Made by a program: the position numbers and the translations under genes
Shown: positions 5,603-7,679 of the stretch, piece by piece
Numbering within the stretch: the first letter of the stretch is position 1
How the letters are laid out: each line of letters begins with the position of its first letter
The notes under the pieces: generated by a model
Told to the model about the DNA's origin: nothing
Seen by the model: the letters and a program-made list of their open reading frames with translations, nothing else
The model's database searches: none
Source: an uncultured Chlamydiae bacterium
Lineage (GTDB): Bacteria > Chlamydiota > Chlamydiia > Chlamydiales > CALBHK01
NCBI GenBank assembly: GCA_937894565.1
Contig: CALBHK010000079.1
Span: forward strand, 1-7,679
Reading direction: 5' to 3'
DNA length: 7,679 nt

Positions 5603-6922
5603 ATGCAAAAAACCTTGAAAAAATACTACATCCGCACCTACGGATGCCAGATGAATGAACTGGATACAGATGTCATGCGCGGCATCCTTGAAAGACGCGG
5701 TCTCGCCCAAACAGAAGTAGAAACAGAAGCCGACCTACTTATCTTTAACACTTGTTCTATTCGGGATCTTGCAGAGAGAAAGGTCATGGGAAAACTTGGT
5801 AAATTGGGAAGCAGTCCTAAAATGCGCGAACGCATGATTGGCGTAACGGGATGCATGGCGAACGCCAAAAAAGAAAAATTATTCAATAAACTTCCTTACG
5901 TAGATTTTGTTTTGGGAACCAACAATATTCACGAACTTGACTCTGTAATCGATGAAGTCCTCTCTTCTAAGCGTCAAATTTTACGCACCGACACTAAGTT
6001 TTCTTTTGAATTGGATTATGTCAATGCTAAACGCCAAAATGACTATAAAGCGTTTGTCTCTATCATTCGAGGCTGTGATAAGTTTTGCACCTACTGCGTT
6101 GTCCCCTACACACGCGGGCCAGAAGTTTCCAGAGATCCCGACTCTATTATTGAAGAGTGCAAGCAATTAGCAGCTCAGGGCGTAAAAGAGGTGACCTTAC
6201 TCGGCCAAAATGTCAACAGTTACGGCAAAGATCGTCCCGAATGGAATACTTTATTTCACGACCTGCTTTACCGCATCGATAAAGAAACAGGCATTTCCTG
6301 GGTGCGCTTTCTTACCAGCCACCCTGTTGATATCACTACAGAGCTCATGCATGCTATACGCGACCTCCCCTCCGCCTGCGAATTAGTTCACTTCCCCGTT
6401 CAATCAGGATCTAATCGTATCCTTAAAAAAATGCACCGTCTGTATACTATCGAAGAATACTTAGAAAAAGTGGAGTTGCTAAAAAAAATTGTCCCAAATG
6501 TTTCTTTAGGCACAGATATTATTGTCGGATTCCCCACAGAAACTGAAGAAGAATTTATGGAAACCTATCGAATTTTAGAACAGACCCGCTACCATGTGGG
6601 CTTTATCTATTCATTTAGTGAGCGGCAAGGAACTCCAGCTAAAAGGTGGAAAGATGATGTTCCTGAAGATGTTAAGCACGATCGCCAGCAGCGCCTTATG
6701 CACTTGCAAGAGAGCATTTTACAAGAGCAGCGCCACGCATTGATCGGAGAGACAATTGATGTGCTGATTGATGGCGTTGCTAAGGATGGAAATTTAAGAG
6801 CGGGCACCAGAGACTGGAAAAATGTGGTAATACCGGGAGATGCAAGCCTCATCGGCACCTTCCAAAAAGTGAAAGTAAATGGCTTTAGCCACCACACCCT
6901 GCGCGCAGAGCTCTTAATTTAA
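5603..6922 (+). CDS. miaB: tRNA-2-methylthio-N6-dimethylallyladenosine synthase
   Basis: MiaB is a radical-SAM methylthiotransferase that adds sulfur and methyl at C2 of i6A37 to make ms2i6A37, acting after MiaA. The 439-residue chain has the three expected parts. The N-terminal domain carries Cys15 (YGCQMNELD), Cys51 (NTCSIRDLAE) and Cys84 (VTGCMA), ligands of the auxiliary [4Fe-4S] cluster. The radical-SAM core has CxxxCxxC at Cys158, Cys162 and Cys165 (RGCDKFCTYCVVPYTRG). A C-terminal TRAM domain (about 376-438, GETIDVLIDGVAK onward) binds tRNA. RGPEVSRDP and SGSNRILKKMHR match MiaB rather than the MtaB or RimO branches. AGGA at 5590-5593 precedes the ATG. It is a single-gene transcript between its own promoter and the bidirectional terminator at 6927. 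All key residues are present. Confidence 0.97.
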   Translation: MQKTLKKYYIRTYGCQMNELDTDVMRGILERRGLAQTEVETEADLLIFNTCSIRDLAERKVMGKLGKLGSSPKMRERMIGVTGCMANAKKEKLFNKLPYVDFVLGTNNIHELDSVIDEVLSSKRQILRTDTKFSFELDYVNAKRQNDYKAFVSIIRGCDKFCTYCVVPYTRGPEVSRDPDSIIEECKQLAAQGVKEVTLLGQNVNSYGKDRPEWNTLFHDLLYRIDKETGISWVRFLTSHPVDITTELMHAIRDLPSACELVHFPVQSGSNRILKKMHRLYTIEEYLEKVELLKKIVPNVSLGTDIIVGFPTETEEEFMETYRILEQTRYHVGFIYSFSERQGTPAKRWKDDVPEDVKHDRQQRLMHLQESILQEQRHALIGETIDVLIDGVAKDGNLRAGTRDWKNVVIPGDASLIGTFQKVKVNGFSHHTLRAELLI

Positions 6923-6926
6923 GAAA

Positions 6927-6977
6927 AAAAATAGTGGGTAAGGGACTGGGGAATCAAGTCCCTTACCCACTATTTTT
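6927..6977. terminator. Bidirectional intrinsic terminator between miaB and sodC
   Basis: A perfect 21-bp stem (6927-6947 with 6957-6977) encloses a nine-base loop and carries G/C-rich pairs near its tip with A-T pairs at the base. On the plus strand it ends in TTTTT; on the minus strand it runs into eight T. It lies five bases after the miaB stop and nine before the sodC stop, so it serves both convergent genes. Confidence 0.92.
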
Positions 6978-6985
6978 CCTTTCTC

Positions 6986-7516
6986 TTAAGGAGCTCTCTC
7001 TACAATAGTGCCGCAGCCAATGCGTGCGCCGGAATTGCCAGCAGGCTGTGAAGTGAGATCATCTTCATCTTGATGAACAACAATAGACTTGCCCACTATA
7101 GAAAAAGGACCGTTAAGGTCGATCCACGGATTCACTGCCTCATATTCAGCAACTCCTTGGGCGTTTGCCTCCAAATTACCTAAATCGCCTGCATGGTGCT
7201 GAGGATCATCAGGACTGCCGTGAGGCATGCTGGTAGGATTAAAATGCCCTCCCGCTGTTGCGCCATCAGCAGCGCTGCAATCTCCGTGTTCGTGAATATG
7301 AAAACCATGCTTTCCAGGAGTTAGCCCCTCCACATGCGCTACAATGCGCACACCGTCTCCATGCTCATAAAAAGTGACTTTTCCTTCAACCTTGCTACCG
7401 GATTTAGGGCTTAAAATCACTTCTGCCATTTTAATTTCATGTTCGCTTTGACTTTGACAAGATGATAGGATTAATAGGGACAATGCACAGGGTATAAACA
7501 GGGAACGCAAAGACAT
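6986..7516 (-). CDS. sodC: Cu/Zn superoxide dismutase, predicted lipoprotein
   Basis: SodC dismutates superoxide to oxygen and hydrogen peroxide outside the cytoplasm. The 176-residue precursor starts with a short signal peptide ending in a lipobox-like LSSC, so Cys20 should be lipidated and the enzyme anchored in a membrane facing the periplasm. Metal-site residues are complete by analogy with human SOD1: copper by His73, His75, His91 and His148; zinc by His91, His99, His108 and Asp111. The disulfide pair is Cys80/Cys168 and the active-site Arg is Arg165 (GARIGCG). The ATG at 7516 is preferred to a TTG at 7567 because it has a good ribosome site and begins directly at the signal peptide. The gene is convergent with miaB through the shared terminator. 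No metal- or redox-responsive operator was recognised upstream. Confidence 0.96.
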   Translation of the reverse strand: MSLRSLFIPCALSLLILSSCQSQSEHEIKMAEVILSPKSGSKVEGKVTFYEHGDGVRIVAHVEGLTPGKHGFHIHEHGDCSAADGATAGGHFNPTSMPHGSPDDPQHHAGDLGNLEANAQGVAEYEAVNPWIDLNGPFSIVGKSIVVHQDEDDLTSQPAGNSGARIGCGTIVERAP

Positions 7517-7520
7517 AGAT

Positions 7521-7528
7521 GACCTCTT
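7521..7528 (-). promoter_or_regulatory. Ribosome binding site of sodC
   Basis: AAGAGGTC on the minus strand lies just before ATG 7516, with AGAGG six bases away. It settles the start at the signal peptide rather than the upstream TTG. Between here and about 7646 there is only A/T-rich leader without a clear promoter. Confidence 0.6.
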
Positions 7529-7646
7529 ATTTTCTGTGAGGCTAATCTCTCTACCATTAAAAATCAATCACAGGATGAAAGAGAATCAAACAGAAATCAC
7601 AAGATAGAGAAAAAAAGAAGAATGACAGGATGGGCAGGCATACGCA

Positions 7647-7679
7647 TCAGGCTAACTCTTGCAGTCCTTCAGACTGCGA
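7647..7679 (-). CDS. Possible C-terminal end of a neighbouring gene, partial
   Basis: Reading leftward from the right edge, ten codons (SQSEGLQELA) run into TGA at 7649-7647. A minus-strand gene upstream of sodC could end here. The stretch is too short to identify, and it contains a 6-bp hairpin (7661-7666 with 7672-7677) that may be incidental. On the plus strand an ATG at 7622 opens a frame to the edge (MTGWAGIRIR), but without a good ribosome site. Confidence 0.2.
   Translation of the reverse strand, partial: SQSEGLQELA

Noticed and set aside
5638..5886. 82-codon minus-strand frame inside miaB
   Set aside because: Antisense to the cysteine-bearing N-terminal domain of miaB; no independent support.
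7661..7677. Small hairpin near the right edge
   Set aside because: Only six base pairs and no T-tract on either strand within the window, so it cannot be called a terminator.

Overview
This looks like a chromosomal housekeeping segment from a Chlamydiae-like obligate intracellular bacterium, more likely an environmental or amoeba-associated lineage (Parachlamydiales type) than Chlamydia itself. That is an inference. It rests on a long-form pyrophosphate-type phosphofructokinase, two short orphan proteins with paired hydrophobic segments resembling chlamydial inclusion-membrane (Inc) proteins, moderate A+T richness and compact gene packing. No rRNA, tRNA, CRISPR array, phage gene or transposase is visible.

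Layout, left to right. A 5' portion of a PPi-dependent 6-phosphofructokinase gene (minus) runs off the left edge (1-772). Between its start and the end of sdaA lies a non-coding inverted-repeat element of about 160 bp (855-1020) that looks like a MITE. sdaA (minus, 1035-2405) encodes an iron-sulfur L-serine dehydratase. Divergent from it is a small membrane protein gene (2556-2954, plus), whose 3' end overlaps the 3' end of convergent miaA (minus, 2932-3939). A 28-bp perfect palindrome (3999-4026) separates miaA from a second small membrane protein gene (minus, 4038-4391). Next comes the ribosomal protein pair rplM-rpsI (minus, 5407 down to 4554) with a strong promoter and an intrinsic terminator. 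miaB (plus, 5603-6922) is transcribed divergently from rplM through its own strong promoter. A bidirectional 21-bp-stem terminator (6927-6977) separates miaB from convergent sodC (minus, 6986-7516), which encodes a lipoprotein Cu/Zn superoxide dismutase. The last about 110 bases hold sodC upstream DNA and possibly the last codons of another minus-strand gene.

How the genes relate. miaA and miaB encode two steps of one tRNA modification: isopentenylation of A37, then methylthiolation to ms2i6A37. They sit either side of rplM-rpsI but are not co-transcribed. pfp and sdaA concern central carbon flow (fructose-6-phosphate/fructose-1,6-bisphosphate and serine to pyruvate). SodC would act at the cell envelope against superoxide. 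I do not see a coherent new multi-gene system. The most unusual items are the MITE-like repeat, the long palindrome beside miaA, and the two orphan Inc-like membrane proteins.
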